From Granulicella sapmiensis (GTDB taxonomy: Bacteria; Acidobacteriota; Terriglobia; Terriglobales; Acidobacteriaceae), in the NCBI GenBank assembly GCA_026225395.1, contig JAMFSR010000015.1:1-64000 (forward strand): a DNA stretch of 64,000 bases. Reading direction: 5' to 3'. The notes under the pieces were generated by a model that searched no databases, had not been told where the DNA came from, and worked only from the letters and a program-made list of their open reading frames with translations. Below are positions 36,173 to 45,632 of this stretch, in pieces. The first letter of the stretch is position 1. Every line of letters starts with the position of its first letter. The position numbers were made by a program, and so were the translations under genes.

Positions 36173-36373
36173 TTAGAGAGGTTGTACGTCCGACGCCTGC
36201 CAGCCCTTTGGTCCCTTGACTACATTGAACTGGACCGCCTGACCTTCCTGGAGGCTTTTGAAACCGTTGGAATTGATGGCGGAGTAATGTACGAATACAT
36301 CCTCACCGTTCTGACGGCTGATGAAGCCGAAACCCTTGGCGTCGTTAAACCACTTCACTGTTCCCTGTTCCAT
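36173..36373 (-). CDS. Cold-shock protein (CspA family)
   Basis: 66-residue single OB-fold nucleic-acid chaperone. Both RNA-binding motifs are present: KGFGFI (RNP1) and VFVHYSAI (RNP2). It starts [14 protein letters not shown] like most Csps. The 164 bases between it and cmk presumably hold its promoter and leader; no clear cold-box could be read. Confidence 0.96.
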   Translation of the reverse strand: MEQGTVKWFNDAKGFGFISRQNGEDVFVHYSAINSNGFKSLQEGQAVQFNVVKGPKGWQASDVQPL

Positions 36374-36537
36374 GTGTCTTGAATCCTTGTCATTGGCTTG
36401 GCGCGTAAATCAAATGGTGCCTCGGCGAGGGTGTGAACCCTGCTGTGTACCAAATTGTTTCAAACGATGGGGAAATGTTAGCACGACTGACAAATTTTCC
36501 TCAAAAAAAATTGCCAGAGGCCTTTTTTGCACCGAGA

Positions 36538-37257
36538 TTAGTGCAATTGGGCGTCGGAAACGTGTTCCCGGACGATGGATTCGGCTGCCTGGAGCACCTG
36601 ATCGAGGGTCATGGAAGTGGAATCGAGGATGACGGCGTCTTCGGCAGGACGTAATGGTGACTCTGCGCGGTTACGATCGCGCGCGTCGCGTTCCTTTAGT
36701 TCCTCGATAAGACCCTGCTCGGTAACCTTGGAGTCTGCCGGCTGATTGGGTGTGATCTGGCGGTAGCGGCGGTTGCCGCGGACTTCGGGATCAGCGTCGA
36801 GGAAGATTTTCACTTCTGCATCGGGAAAAACGACAGTTCCGATATCGCGACCCTCCATGACGACGCCTCCGGCAGCGCCAAGGAGGCGTTGCTGAGCTAC
36901 CATCCACTCCCGAAGTTTAGGGTGAATCGACACCTTTGAGGCGGCGGCGGTAACGTCCGGCTCGCGGACGCGGCGGGAGACGTCGACACCGTCAAGCAGT
37001 ACGCGGTTACCTTCGCGCTGCGGCTCGAGCGAGATGCGGGTGTTGGAGGCTAGCTCGACGAGGACGGATTCCTCGTCGAAGCCAAGGTCGTTGTCGATGG
37101 CCTTGAGGGCGAGCGCACGGTACATGGCGCCGGTCTCAAGGTTGAGAAAGCCGAAGCGCCGCGCGAGGTGTGCGGCCAGGGTACTCTTGCCGGCGCCCGC
37201 GGGGCCGTCGATCGCGATGACGGGATGCTGTCGCGAAGGGGTGGTGCTTGCGGTCAT
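36538..37257 (-). CDS. cmk: Cytidylate kinase
   Basis: 239 residues; phosphorylates CMP/dCMP. P-loop GPAGAGKST (18-26), NLETGAMYRA, VMEGRDIGTVVFPDA and the LID Arg-rich region (RGNRRYRQ) are typical. Two bases separate its start from the stop of the long disordered protein upstream, so they share a transcript. Confidence 0.95.
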   Translation of the reverse strand: MTASTTPSRQHPVIAIDGPAGAGKSTLAAHLARRFGFLNLETGAMYRALALKAIDNDLGFDEESVLVELASNTRISLEPQREGNRVLLDGVDVSRRVREPDVTAAASKVSIHPKLREWMVAQQRLLGAAGGVVMEGRDIGTVVFPDAEVKIFLDADPEVRGNRRYRQITPNQPADSKVTEQGLIEELKERDARDRNRAESPLRPAEDAVILDSTSMTLDQVLQAAESIVREHVSDAQLH

Positions 37258-37259
37258 GC

Positions 37260-39482
37260 TTATTCCTCAGTGTGCTCGGGCCGGGGCTTGCGGGGAAACG
37301 ACGGCTTGACGCCGGGCGTTCCACGCCGTGGAGCGGGCTTGCTGCCGAAGGAAACCTTATCACCTGAAGCTGCGGGGCGTTTGGAGAAGCCGCCGAGCTT
37401 TGAGGCGAAGGAGCGGCCTTCGCCGTTCTTGGCTCCGAACGACTTCCCTGCGAAGGGCTTGGAGCCGAAGGACGGGCGTGCCGGGCGATCGCCACGATCA
37501 CCGAAGGACGGGCGAGCGGGACGGTCACCACGGTCGGCGAAGTCCTTGCGCGGGGCGCGGGGTTTGCTGCCTGGGCCACCGGGACGGCCGTCGGAACGAC
37601 CGGTCTTGGCGGGCCAGGGGCGCTCAGGACGGTCTGCGAGATCGCCTTCCTTGCGCGGGAACGGCCGCTTGGGAGTTCCGGTGGGCTCGGCAGAGCGGAA
37701 GTCTTCGCGAGGCGGCTTGGGAGCGCGGGGCTTGCTGTTGCTGCCGCCGTAGGCCGGCTTGTCCGGGCGTCCGCCTTCGCGCGGAGTGAAGGGGCGCTTG
37801 GGTGCGTCGAACTTGCGGAACTTGGTGAAGGAGTCGGGTGCGGGACGGTCGCCGCCGGCATCTTCGCGCGGCGTGAACGGACGCTTGGCGGCGTAGGGTG
37901 ATTTGTCGCCGAAGGACCGCTTCGCACCGAACGCAGGCTTGGAACCGAATGCGGGCTTATCGCCGAAGGTGCGCTTGGCGCCGAAGGATGGGCGCGCGGG
38001 ACGGTCACTGCCGGCGGCATTATCGCGCGGCGTGTAAGGCCGCTTGGGATAGCTGCCGGTAGTGGCGCCGGATTCGCGGGGCGTCCAGGGCTTCTTGGCG
38101 AAGGTGCTGCCGGCGTTGGCTGCGCGAGGCGTGTACGGACGCTTCGGAGCTTCGTCGCCGCCTTCGGTGCGCGGCGTGTACGGACGCTTGGGGAAGGACG
38201 AGCCGCCAGCGGCGTTGTCGCGCGGGGTATAAGGTTTCTTGGCGAAGGTGGATCCGGCATTGGCTGCGCGGGGCGTGTACGGACGCTTCGCAGGCGCGCC
38301 TTCTTCGCCTTCAGCGCGGGGCTTGCGATTCTCTTCCCACGGCTTGGTGAAGGTCGGCTTGCTGTCGCGGTTGAAGGGACGGCGTTCACCGTCTGGCTTG
38401 CTGCCGAACGCGGGCTTTGCGCCAAAGCGGGGCGTGGGGCGGGTTCCACCGGCGGGCCTAGCGCCGAAGGTGCGGGCGGGTTTGCCCTTGAAGTCGCCGA
38501 TGGAGCGACGGGCGTCTTTGCCTTCAGGGCTGTTGTTGAACTTCTTGATGCGGCCTTCGCCTTCGAGGCTGGCGGCGGCGATAGTGGCTGCGGCGGCGAG
38601 CTCTTCTTCGGTAGGCTCGGGCTTTTCGATTTCCGGGAACTCAGGGAGCGTGCCGGGGATGACCATCAGCGACTTGCCTTCGAGAACGATGGTTTCGAGC
38701 TGGCGAGAGCCGGTGAGCGCGTGCGAGACCTCGCGGATGCGTGAGCGGGCAGCGAGAGGTGACAGGTAGGTCTCGACTTCGTCTTCCGTCGCGAGCAGGG
38801 CTTGCGCGAGGTAGAGCGAGATGAGTGCGGAGAGCGCGGTGGGCTGGCCGGCGTTGATGCCTGCCTTGATGGCCTTGGTAAAGCGGCGGCTGGTGAGCTC
38901 CCAGAGCGTGGGGCCGTTGCCTTGATCGAGCAGCGGAAGGACGCGGAGGTTCGACCAGAGCTCGGTGAGCGAGCGCTGGACGGCGGATTCGGTGAGTTCG
39001 CGACCGAGTTCGGTGGCGATTTCAGCGGCGGAGAGTGCGCCTTTCTCAGTGAGGACTTCGAAGATGCGCAGACTGAGTGGCGTGACCGAGGTTGGCGGAA
39101 GCTTCCAGGCTTTGTCGCCGCGGAGCGTGTAGATGAAGCTGAAGACCTGCGCGGAGACGACGAAGTCGGGTAGGTCGCCGGGCATGCCGAGGAGGTTGAG
39201 CGGGAGGGCGTTGCCTTCGGCGACGAGGCGCGCGACGATGGAGCGCGTGGTGGCGATCTGGCCGTCGGTGGGACCGGCGCTGGAGGAGCCGATCATGGCT
39301 TCGACGAGCGAAGGAGCGGGCGCGGGAAGCTGCAGCGGGCGCGGCGCGAAGAGGACGATGCCGTTGGCGGTGACGAAGTCACGGAGGGCGTCGAGCGTGA
39401 GGAGCGGGGTGCCGGCTTGATGCCAGGCGGTGGCACGGGCAGCGGCTAGCTGCTCGGTGGAGAAGTCTGTTGCATTACTCAC
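37260..39482 (-). CDS. Winged-helix-like protein with a very long disordered basic tail
   Basis: About 740 residues from GTG 39482, which follows AGAGG (frame open to 39512). Residues 1-300 look folded and helical, with winged-helix-like segments (LSLRIFEVLTEKGALSAAEIATELG, a helix-turn-helix pattern); I cannot assign a family. Residues about 310-740 are disordered and low-complexity, with eight copies of K[RK]P[YFW]TPR and many FG.KPAFGSK units, strongly cationic with regularly spaced aromatics, like RNA-binding condensate-forming tails. Coupled to cmk downstream. In many bacteria rpsA or rluB neighbour cmk, so an RNA/ribosome role is a guess. Confidence 0.7.
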   Translation of the reverse strand: MSNATDFSTEQLAAARATAWHQAGTPLLTLDALRDFVTANGIVLFAPRPLQLPAPAPSLVEAMIGSSSAGPTDGQIATTRSIVARLVAEGNALPLNLLGMPGDLPDFVVSAQVFSFIYTLRGDKAWKLPPTSVTPLSLRIFEVLTEKGALSAAEIATELGRELTESAVQRSLTELWSNLRVLPLLDQGNGPTLWELTSRRFTKAIKAGINAGQPTALSALISLYLAQALLATEDEVETYLSPLAARSRIREVSHALTGSRQLETIVLEGKSLMVIPGTLPEFPEIEKPEPTEEELAAAATIAAASLEGEGRIKKFNNSPEGKDARRSIGDFKGKPARTFGARPAGGTRPTPRFGAKPAFGSKPDGERRPFNRDSKPTFTKPWEENRKPRAEGEEGAPAKRPYTPRAANAGSTFAKKPYTPRDNAAGGSSFPKRPYTPRTEGGDEAPKRPYTPRAANAGSTFAKKPWTPRESGATTGSYPKRPYTPRDNAAGSDRPARPSFGAKRTFGDKPAFGSKPAFGAKRSFGDKSPYAAKRPFTPREDAGGDRPAPDSFTKFRKFDAPKRPFTPREGGRPDKPAYGGSNSKPRAPKPPREDFRSAEPTGTPKRPFPRKEGDLADRPERPWPAKTGRSDGRPGGPGSKPRAPRKDFADRGDRPARPSFGDRGDRPARPSFGSKPFAGKSFGAKNGEGRSFASKLGGFSKRPAASGDKVSFGSKPAPRRGTPGVKPSFPRKPRPEHTEE

Positions 39483-39663
39483 GATGAACCTCTTTCGGCA
39501 GTGGCGAGACAACCGCGCACGGCTTGTGGCCTCAATTGTTTGAGGCGTTGATGCGAATGTTTGATGTTCGCGATTGTGGGAGCCGGCTAGTTGCGGCGAA
39601 TGGCGGAAAGCAGGTCCTTCGCGTTGCTAAAGGGTGACAATTCCTCAACATGGAGCGGAAAAA

Positions 39664-41601
39664 CTAGATGCGTTGGAACGCCCGCTGAATGTCTTTTAAA
39701 GAATACCGCAAAGCGATGGGTCTGCCGTGCGGACAGGAGGTCGGATGCTCGGTTTTTCCGAGTTCTCGGAGCAGCCAGTCGATTTTTGCGGGTTCGAGGG
39801 GCATATTGACCTTGATGGCGGCGTGGCAGGCGATGGAAGCGGCGATCCGGGTGCGGCGGGTCTCTTCGTTTTCGACCTGCGCGGACTTTTCGGTCGCGCC
39901 GAGAAGTTCGTCGAGGACAAACTCCAGCTCGCGGCCTTCGAGGCCAACGGGAGTGGCTTTTACCGCCAGCGTTCGGGGGCCAAAGGGTTCGGCTTCAAAA
40001 CCGTTGCGTTCAAGCTCTTCGGCAATAGTGGCAAAGCTGACCATCTGCTGCGGGAGAAGCTCGACGAGCACTGGCATGAGCAAGCGCTGGCGCTGCACCT
40101 TTTCAACGTTGCGCTCGCGGAGGATCTTTTCGAAGAGGACGCGCTCGTGGGCAACGTGCTGGTCGACGATCCAGAGGCCTTCTTCGTTGGTGGCGAGAAT
40201 GAAGGAGTCGCGGAGCTGGCCGAGGGGTTTGAGCGTGGCAAGGGAGTTGAGGGTAGGTTGGTCTTCTTCGCGAGAAGCAAGCTCGGTGGTGGGTTGATCG
40301 TATCCGACGGAGATCGAAGGGCCGTCGAAGGTGAAGCGGCCCGGGGATTCGGGGACTGTGGCGGCTGTGAGGTCGAAGGCGGCTACGTCGGTCGGGTCGA
40401 TGAGGCCTTCGGACTGTGGGATCAGGGTGAGGGGGTCGAAGACCGGCTGCGGGATTCCCGGCAGTGGGCTGACATCGACCATAAGCGACGAGCTCGCGTT
40501 GGCGGAGGTGGTGAGCGCCTGATAAAAGCTGGCGGCGGGGCGGGCGTTCATCAGGGCCGTGCGGACGGAGTCGCGGACGAAGTCGTGGATGAAGCTGCCC
40601 TGGCGGAAGCGGACTTCAGTCTTGGCCGGGTGAACGTTGACGTCGACTTCCTGCGGGGGCATTTCGAGGAACAGCAGGACGACGGGAAATGACGTCGGTG
40701 GGATGATGTTGCGGTAGGCCTCGGTAAAGGCGTGCAGGATCAGGCGGTCGCGGATGAGACGGCCGTTGACGAAGACGTAAATGGAGTTGCGGTTGAGCTT
40801 TTGCAGCTCGGGCTTGGAGACAAAGCCGGAGAGGCGGATGAAGCCGGCCTCGGGCTTTTCATAGTCGGCGCCACGCTTCCAGGGTGGTGGCTCAGGGATG
40901 CCGGCGTGGGCGAAGTCAAGCTCGGCGGCGACGGGGATGAGGCTCTCGAAGGTTTCGCGGCCGAAGATCTGGAACAGGCGTTCGCCGGCGTTGAGGACCG
41001 ATGGCGCGATGAGGAGCGCCTGTGTAGACGAGTGCAGCTCGAAGTGTTTTTGCGGATGCGCGAGCGCGTAGTGCGTGACGAGCGCGGCGACGTGCCCGAG
41101 CTCGGTTTGCTCGCTGCGTAGAAATTTGCGACGGGCGGGGGTGTTGAAGAAGAGGTCGCGGACGGCAATGGTGGTCCCGGGCGGGACGCCGTTGTCTTCG
41201 ACGCGGAGCATATTGCCGCCGGCGATTTCGATGCTGGTGCCGACTTCGTCGTCGATATAGCGCGTATCGAGCGAGAGCCGGGCTACAGAAGCGATGGAGG
41301 GCAGGGCTTCTCCACGAAAGCCGAGTGTGGCGATGGAGAGAAGATCGTCCGAGCTGCGAAGTTTGGAAGTAGCGTGGCGCTCGAAGGCGAGCAGCGCGTC
41401 ATCGCGTCCCATGCCGTGTCCGTTGTCGACGATGCGGATGAGCTTGCGGCCCCCGGCTTCGATTTCGATGCGGATGCGCGTGGCGCCGGCATCGAGGGAG
41501 TTTTCGAGAAGTTCTTTGACGACCGATGCGGGGCGCTCCACGACTTCACCGGCAGCGATCTGGTTCGCTACTTGATCGGAGAGTACGTGAATCTTGCCCA
41601 T
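39664..41601 (-). CDS. mutL: DNA mismatch repair protein MutL
   Basis: 645 residues. The GHKL ATPase N-terminus has IAAGEVVERP, NSLDAGATRI, DNGHGM and TLGFRGEAL. The C-terminal endonuclease motif is DQHVAHERVLFE (DQHA-x2-E-x4-E with Val for Ala), with ACHAAIKV and CPHGRP zinc/endonuclease blocks, so this MutL probably nicks DNA itself, as in bacteria without MutH. mutS is not in the window. Divergent from higBA. Confidence 0.95.
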   Translation of the reverse strand: MGKIHVLSDQVANQIAAGEVVERPASVVKELLENSLDAGATRIRIEIEAGGRKLIRIVDNGHGMGRDDALLAFERHATSKLRSSDDLLSIATLGFRGEALPSIASVARLSLDTRYIDDEVGTSIEIAGGNMLRVEDNGVPPGTTIAVRDLFFNTPARRKFLRSEQTELGHVAALVTHYALAHPQKHFELHSSTQALLIAPSVLNAGERLFQIFGRETFESLIPVAAELDFAHAGIPEPPPWKRGADYEKPEAGFIRLSGFVSKPELQKLNRNSIYVFVNGRLIRDRLILHAFTEAYRNIIPPTSFPVVLLFLEMPPQEVDVNVHPAKTEVRFRQGSFIHDFVRDSVRTALMNARPAASFYQALTTSANASSSLMVDVSPLPGIPQPVFDPLTLIPQSEGLIDPTDVAAFDLTAATVPESPGRFTFDGPSISVGYDQPTTELASREEDQPTLNSLATLKPLGQLRDSFILATNEEGLWIVDQHVAHERVLFEKILRERNVEKVQRQRLLMPVLVELLPQQMVSFATIAEELERNGFEAEPFGPRTLAVKATPVGLEGRELEFVLDELLGATEKSAQVENEETRRTRIAASIACHAAIKVNMPLEPAKIDWLLRELGKTEHPTSCPHGRPIALRYSLKDIQRAFQRI

Positions 41602-41659
41602 GGATTGATTGTAGTCAGGATGGGAATGTGCAATTCGCGGGTGTTTCTTCTTCGGAAGT

Positions 41660-41680
41660 GCGTATCAGCATGTGATACGC
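41660..41680. promoter_or_regulatory. higBA operator palindrome
   Basis: A perfect inverted repeat with 8-bp arms (GCGTATCA and TGATACGC) around GCATG, 24 bases before the toxin start. Such dyads are bound by the HigA antitoxin, alone or with HigB, for autorepression. It is also 59 bases upstream of the mutL start and could influence mutL. Confidence 0.75.
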
Positions 41681-41704
41681 TTCCTCCTGTGAGGACCTAT
41701 TGAG

Positions 41705-41983
41705 ATGATTCGGTCTTTTAAGCATCGCGGTTTGCAGAAGTTCTATGAAACGGGATCAAAGGCCGGGATTCAACCAGCCCACGCAACACGGCTGGAAATG
41801 CTGCTCACTGCGCTCAACAATGCGAAGAGAGTGGAGAGTATGGGGCCGGCTGGTTGGGGTCTTCACCAGCTTCGAGGCAGTTTAAGCGGGCATTGGTCAT
41901 TGAAAGTGAACGGCAACTGGCGGCTCACTTTTACGTTCGAGAATGGCGACGCGGAAGTTGTGGACTATCAGGATTATCACTAG
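41705..41983 (+). CDS. higB: HigB-type toxin (RelE/ParE superfamily mRNA interferase)
   Basis: 92 residues. The fold and blocks (MIRSFKHRGLQKFYETG, LHQLRGSLSGHWSLKVNGNWRLTFTF, VDYQDYH) are those of the HigB family, ribosome-dependent RNases. The C-terminal DYQDYH carries the usual His. Toxin precedes antitoxin, the reversed order that defines hig modules. Confidence 0.93.
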   Translation: MIRSFKHRGLQKFYETGSKAGIQPAHATRLEMLLTALNNAKRVESMGPAGWGLHQLRGSLSGHWSLKVNGNWRLTFTFENGDAEVVDYQDYH

Positions 41984-41992
41984 GAGAAAACT

Positions 41993-42280
41993 ATGCGGAT
42001 GTTTAACCCTGCACACCCTGGACGCATTCTGCGGGAATATATGGGCGAAAGCATTACAGTCAGTGCCCTGGCAAAACACCTTGGCATGACGCGAGCCAAT
42101 CTGTCCATGATTCTCAACGGACGTCTGAGCATCTCAGCGTCTGTTGCAATGAAGATCTCCGAGGCTTTTCCCAACTCCGACCCTGAATTCTGGCTCGGGA
42201 TGCAGAATCAATATGACCTCGCGCAAGTAGCAAAAAGAAAACGGGCGAAGATTTCGCCCATCTTCAAGAAAGCAGCTTGA
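41993..42280 (+). CDS. higA: HigA-type antitoxin (XRE)
   Basis: 95 residues starting RMFNPAHPGRILREYM, the HigA/VapI signature. The helix-turn-helix (VSALAKHLGMTRANLSMILNGR) should bind the palindrome at 41660-41680. Basic C-terminus. Nine bases after higB, converging on pyruvate kinase five bases later. Confidence 0.94.
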   Translation: MRMFNPAHPGRILREYMGESITVSALAKHLGMTRANLSMILNGRLSISASVAMKISEAFPNSDPEFWLGMQNQYDLAQVAKRKRAKISPIFKKAA

Positions 42281-42285
42281 TCTGG

Positions 42286-43752
42286 CTAGCGGTCGCCGAC
42301 CAGATGCAGGCGCATGAAGTTGGTTGCACCCGTCTTGGTGACGGTTCCGGCAACGATACCGACGACCTGACGCTTCTTCACGTAGCCGCGAGATTCGAGG
42401 ATGTCTTCTGCGGTGTTGACCAAGGTGTCTGTGCCGTTGAAGCGGGCGCACTGGATGGGATAGGTACCCCAGAGAAGCATCGCGCGATGCACAACATGCT
42501 CGAACGGGCTGAGTGCGAAGATGGGAGCTTCCGGACGGTACTTTGAGAGCAGGCGGGCGGTGTTGCCGCTTTCCGTGAAGATGGCGATGGCTGCGAGATC
42601 GAGGTCCTGCGCGGAGTGCGCCATACACTCGCAGATGGTTTCGGGAACCGTGAGCGATTTGCGGGTGCGCGTGGGAGCGAAGTGCGGCTCGAGCGACATC
42701 TGCGCTTCGCTTTCAAGGATGATCTTCGCCATCATCGCAATCGACTCGACGGGATATTTGCCGGCGGCGCTTTCGGCCGAGAGCATGACGGCGTCGGTGC
42801 CGTCGTAAATGGCGTTGGCGACGTCGGAGGCTTCAGCGCGCGTAGGACGTGGGTTTTCGATCATCGACTCGAGCATCTGTGTGGCCGTGATAACAGGCTT
42901 GAGGTACTCGTTGGCGCGGCGGATGATGTGCTTCTGAATGGCTGGGACTTTTTCGGGCGGCACTTCGACGCCGAGGTCGCCACGGGCGACCATGATGGCG
43001 TCGGAGGCTTCGAGGATGGAGTCGAGGTGGTCGATGGCCTGCGGCTTTTCGAGCTTGGCGATCACCCAGGCGTCGTAGCCGAGGGCGGCGATGCGGCTCT
43101 TGACGTAGCGGACGTCGTCGGCTGTCTGGACGAAGGAGACGGCGATGGTATCAGCACCGGCTTTGAGGGCGAACTCGAGGTCTTCTTCGTCCTTGGGTGT
43201 GAGCGCGGGGACCTTGATGGCAACGCCGGGGAGGTTGATTCCCTTCTTTTCGCCGAGCATGCCGCCATTGATGATTTCAGTGACGACATCCGCGCCCTTG
43301 AGCTCGATGACGCGAAGTTCGATGAGGCCGTCGGAGAGCAGGACCTGGTCGCCGGGCTTGAGGTTTTCGGCAAGCGTGGTGAAGACGGTGCTCACGCGCT
43401 GCGCGGTACCCTCGATCTTTTCGGGTGTGATGGTGAGTGTGTCGCCGGCCTTGAGCAGAACGGGCTTGTGGTCGACGAGCGTTCCGGTGCGGATCTTTGG
43501 GCCTTGCAGATCGGCGAGGATGCAGATGGGCTTGTCCTCTTCCTTGGCGATCTTGCGCACCATGGCGATGAGCTCGCTCTTTTGCTCATGGGAGCCGTGC
43601 GAGAAGTTGAGGCGTGCGACATCGAGACCCGCGCGAACGAGCTGGCGGAAGGTCTCTTCATCGCTTGAAGCGGGACCCAGGGTGGCAACGATCTTGGCGC
43701 GACGCATGCTTTCGGCGGAGACAGGTCCCCAGCCGCCATTTTTGACGTTCAT
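42286..43752 (-). CDS. pyk: Pyruvate kinase
   Basis: 488 residues converting phosphoenolpyruvate and ADP to pyruvate and ATP. Signatures: RRAKIVATLGPASS, LNFSHGSHEQ, the active-site block VIAKLEKPQAIDHLDSILEASDAIMVARGDLGVEVP, and TATQMLESMIENPRPTRAEASDVANAIYDGTDAVMLSAESAAGKYP. A single copy with normal C-terminal domain. Confidence 0.96.
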   Translation of the reverse strand: MNVKNGGWGPVSAESMRRAKIVATLGPASSDEETFRQLVRAGLDVARLNFSHGSHEQKSELIAMVRKIAKEEDKPICILADLQGPKIRTGTLVDHKPVLLKAGDTLTITPEKIEGTAQRVSTVFTTLAENLKPGDQVLLSDGLIELRVIELKGADVVTEIINGGMLGEKKGINLPGVAIKVPALTPKDEEDLEFALKAGADTIAVSFVQTADDVRYVKSRIAALGYDAWVIAKLEKPQAIDHLDSILEASDAIMVARGDLGVEVPPEKVPAIQKHIIRRANEYLKPVITATQMLESMIENPRPTRAEASDVANAIYDGTDAVMLSAESAAGKYPVESIAMMAKIILESEAQMSLEPHFAPTRTRKSLTVPETICECMAHSAQDLDLAAIAIFTESGNTARLLSKYRPEAPIFALSPFEHVVHRAMLLWGTYPIQCARFNGTDTLVNTAEDILESRGYVKKRQVVGIVAGTVTKTGATNFMRLHLVGDR

Positions 43753-43844
43753 CTGTAGATATCCTTCAAAACCCCGAGGCTTTTCAGCCCGCAGCGCCAG
43801 GTAACTTTACTGTCTTTTGCTGCATGAGCAGTCAGTCAGACATT

Positions 43845-44873
43845 CTACCTGTCGGACGGGGGTGCGGGCTGTGGGTTGGCGTGGGTGGCGGGTTTTTCGC
43901 TGTTTCGGCGGTCGATATTCAGCTGAGCGTTGAACTCCGAACCGATCAGAACACTGAGCGCGATGATGTAGAGCCAAAACATGAGGGCGATGGCCGCTCC
44001 GAGCGAGCCGTAGACCTGAGAGTAGTTGGCAAAACGGGTAACGTAGAAGCCGAAACCGAGTGTGGTGACGAACCAGAGGAGGGTGGCGACCATGGCGCCC
44101 GGGAGGCTGGCGCGCCAGGACCAGTCCATGCGGAGGGCCAGCCAGGGCTCCATGTGCTGGCGCATGTGGGTGCTGAGGTCGGTGCCGAGGTGGTAGATGA
44201 CGGCGATGATGCCGACTGAGCCGGCCAGCGCCATGGACCAGCGGAGGATGAGGGCGATCACGTAGACCGAGGTGCGCAGGTCGGGCGAGACGGCGTTGGC
44301 CAGCCAGAGGGTCATGAAGTGGCCGAAGACGACGAGAACGCTGGCGAGCGTCATGGGGATAAGCGAGAGCGGGACCAACGCCAGGGCGCGGCCGCGGCGA
44401 GGCCAGAAGGCGCCTTTGCGCAGCGGGAGGTCGTGGGCGCGGCGGAAGCCTTCCATGAGCGTCGCCATGACGCTTGCCGCGCCTGTAATGCTGACGATGA
44501 TGGAGCCGAAGAGAGCGCGGGCGGTCTGCGGATTGTGATGGCTGGTGGCGAAGTAGGCGTCGAGCAGGGGGCTGACGTTGGGAGGAAGGACGCGGTCGAA
44601 GAAGGTCGCGGCCTGGAAGCGGAATGGGAGGGTATCCGGAAGCAAGCCAACCACCGCCGCGGCGACGATGAGCGCTGGAAAGAGGGCGACCATGGCCGAG
44701 TATGCGGTGGCCTGGCCGACGGTGAGGATGTCGTGCTCAAAGGCAGAACTGAGGGAACGCCGGAGGATGACGCAGTAGTGGATGGTGTTTTGCGCGGTGG
44801 CGCGGCCGGCGCCATAAGAGCGGCGCGCGACTGACGTCGCGTGCCGCACAGCCGTAGTCGCGCTGGCCCTCAT
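43845..44873 (-). CDS. YihY/BrkB-family inner-membrane protein
   Basis: 342 residues, about six membrane helices, with the family blocks LTVGQATAYSAMVALFPALIVAAA, WRASLPGAMVATLLWFVTTLGFGFYV and YGSLGAAIALMFWLYIIALSVLIGSEFNAQL. Once annotated as RNase BN, now seen as membrane proteins of uncertain function, sometimes called virulence factor BrkB. Starts seven bases after the thioredoxin gene's stop. Confidence 0.9.
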   Translation of the reverse strand: MRASATTAVRHATSVARRSYGAGRATAQNTIHYCVILRRSLSSAFEHDILTVGQATAYSAMVALFPALIVAAAVVGLLPDTLPFRFQAATFFDRVLPPNVSPLLDAYFATSHHNPQTARALFGSIIVSITGAASVMATLMEGFRRAHDLPLRKGAFWPRRGRALALVPLSLIPMTLASVLVVFGHFMTLWLANAVSPDLRTSVYVIALILRWSMALAGSVGIIAVIYHLGTDLSTHMRQHMEPWLALRMDWSWRASLPGAMVATLLWFVTTLGFGFYVTRFANYSQVYGSLGAAIALMFWLYIIALSVLIGSEFNAQLNIDRRNSEKPATHANPQPAPPSDR

Positions 44874-44880
44874 ATGCGAG

Positions 44881-45357
44881 TTACTGCTTCCACTTGTTGA
44901 GGAAGGCGGTGAGGTCGGAGGAGTTCATGTTGCGCATATCCGAGAACTCGTTGTGCTGGGCAAAGATGACATGGCCCTGGTTGTCGAGGACAGCCAGCGC
45001 GGGGACGCCGTGGAGATCGACACCGCAACGCTTGGCGATGTCGAAGTTGGTGTCAATATGGCCGATGTTGATGTTCACCTTGACGAAGTATTTGGCGAGG
45101 AGCTGGTCGTTGGGGGCCTGGTGGGCGTAGATATCGAGGACCTGGCAGTCGCCGCACCAGTCGCCGCCAAAGTCGACGAGGACGCGCTTGTGCTGGCGGT
45201 GGGCCTGGGCGATGGCGGCGTCGAGATCGTGCTGGGCGGTGGAGATTTCGGGGTAGATGTGTTTGGGGGTGGGGCCCTGGGCGATGGCTCCAGCGGTAAG
45301 GAGTGCGCCTAGCAGGACGGCGGCGAAGGCTTTGCGGGCTGTGGAGAGCGGGTTCAT
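44881..45357 (-). CDS. Secreted thioredoxin-fold protein
   Basis: 158 residues, signal peptide (AAVLLGALLTAGAIAQG), then a thioredoxin domain with W67-C68-G-D-C71 active site (FGGDWCGDC) and cis-Pro (GVPALAVLD). WCGDC rather than WCGPC suggests a specialised periplasmic reductase/DsbD-partner. It precedes the YihY gene on the same strand (seven-base gap). Confidence 0.88.
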   Translation of the reverse strand: MNPLSTARKAFAAVLLGALLTAGAIAQGPTPKHIYPEISTAQHDLDAAIAQAHRQHKRVLVDFGGDWCGDCQVLDIYAHQAPNDQLLAKYFVKVNINIGHIDTNFDIAKRCGVDLHGVPALAVLDNQGHVIFAQHNEFSDMRNMNSSDLTAFLNKWKQ

Positions 45358-45420
45358 TTTTTGTGGCCTCAGAGATTCGATTCATCATCGGCTAAAGCGA
45401 TGCTGGAGGGCAAAGAGTAA

Positions 45421-45478
45421 CTACCCCCTCCCCCCGGCAAAATCGTGCAAAGACCGCAGCAATAAGGGCTTAGCTTTG
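45421..45478. repeat. C-rich intergenic element
   Basis: CTACCCCCTCCCCCC followed by GCAAAAT and AAGGGCTTAG. The complement of 30590-30660 has TACCCCCTCCCCC and the same element edge (GCAAAATATTC), so this may be one family of dispersed elements. Based on two copies only. Confidence 0.4.
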
Positions 45479-45632
45479 GACTTCGACGTTTCCGCAAGGC
45501 CCGTTTTTCGGTCGACGGCGTGGATTTCCGCCTGCTTCTATTGTATCGGGGGTGTCAAGTTGCTGGTGCGTTGTCAAGATGGGGTGACTGTAGAGGGGTG
45601 GGGCTGTCGTATGCTTTCGCACGAGGGCTTTT

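Noticed and set aside
37136..38449. 437-codon ORF inside the disordered-protein gene
   Set aside because: Alternative frame of a repetitive GC-rich region on the same strand; Arg/Ser/Pro only.
42616..43668. 350-codon ORF antisense to pyk
   Set aside because: Asp/Gly/Val-rich mirror translation of a highly conserved enzyme gene.
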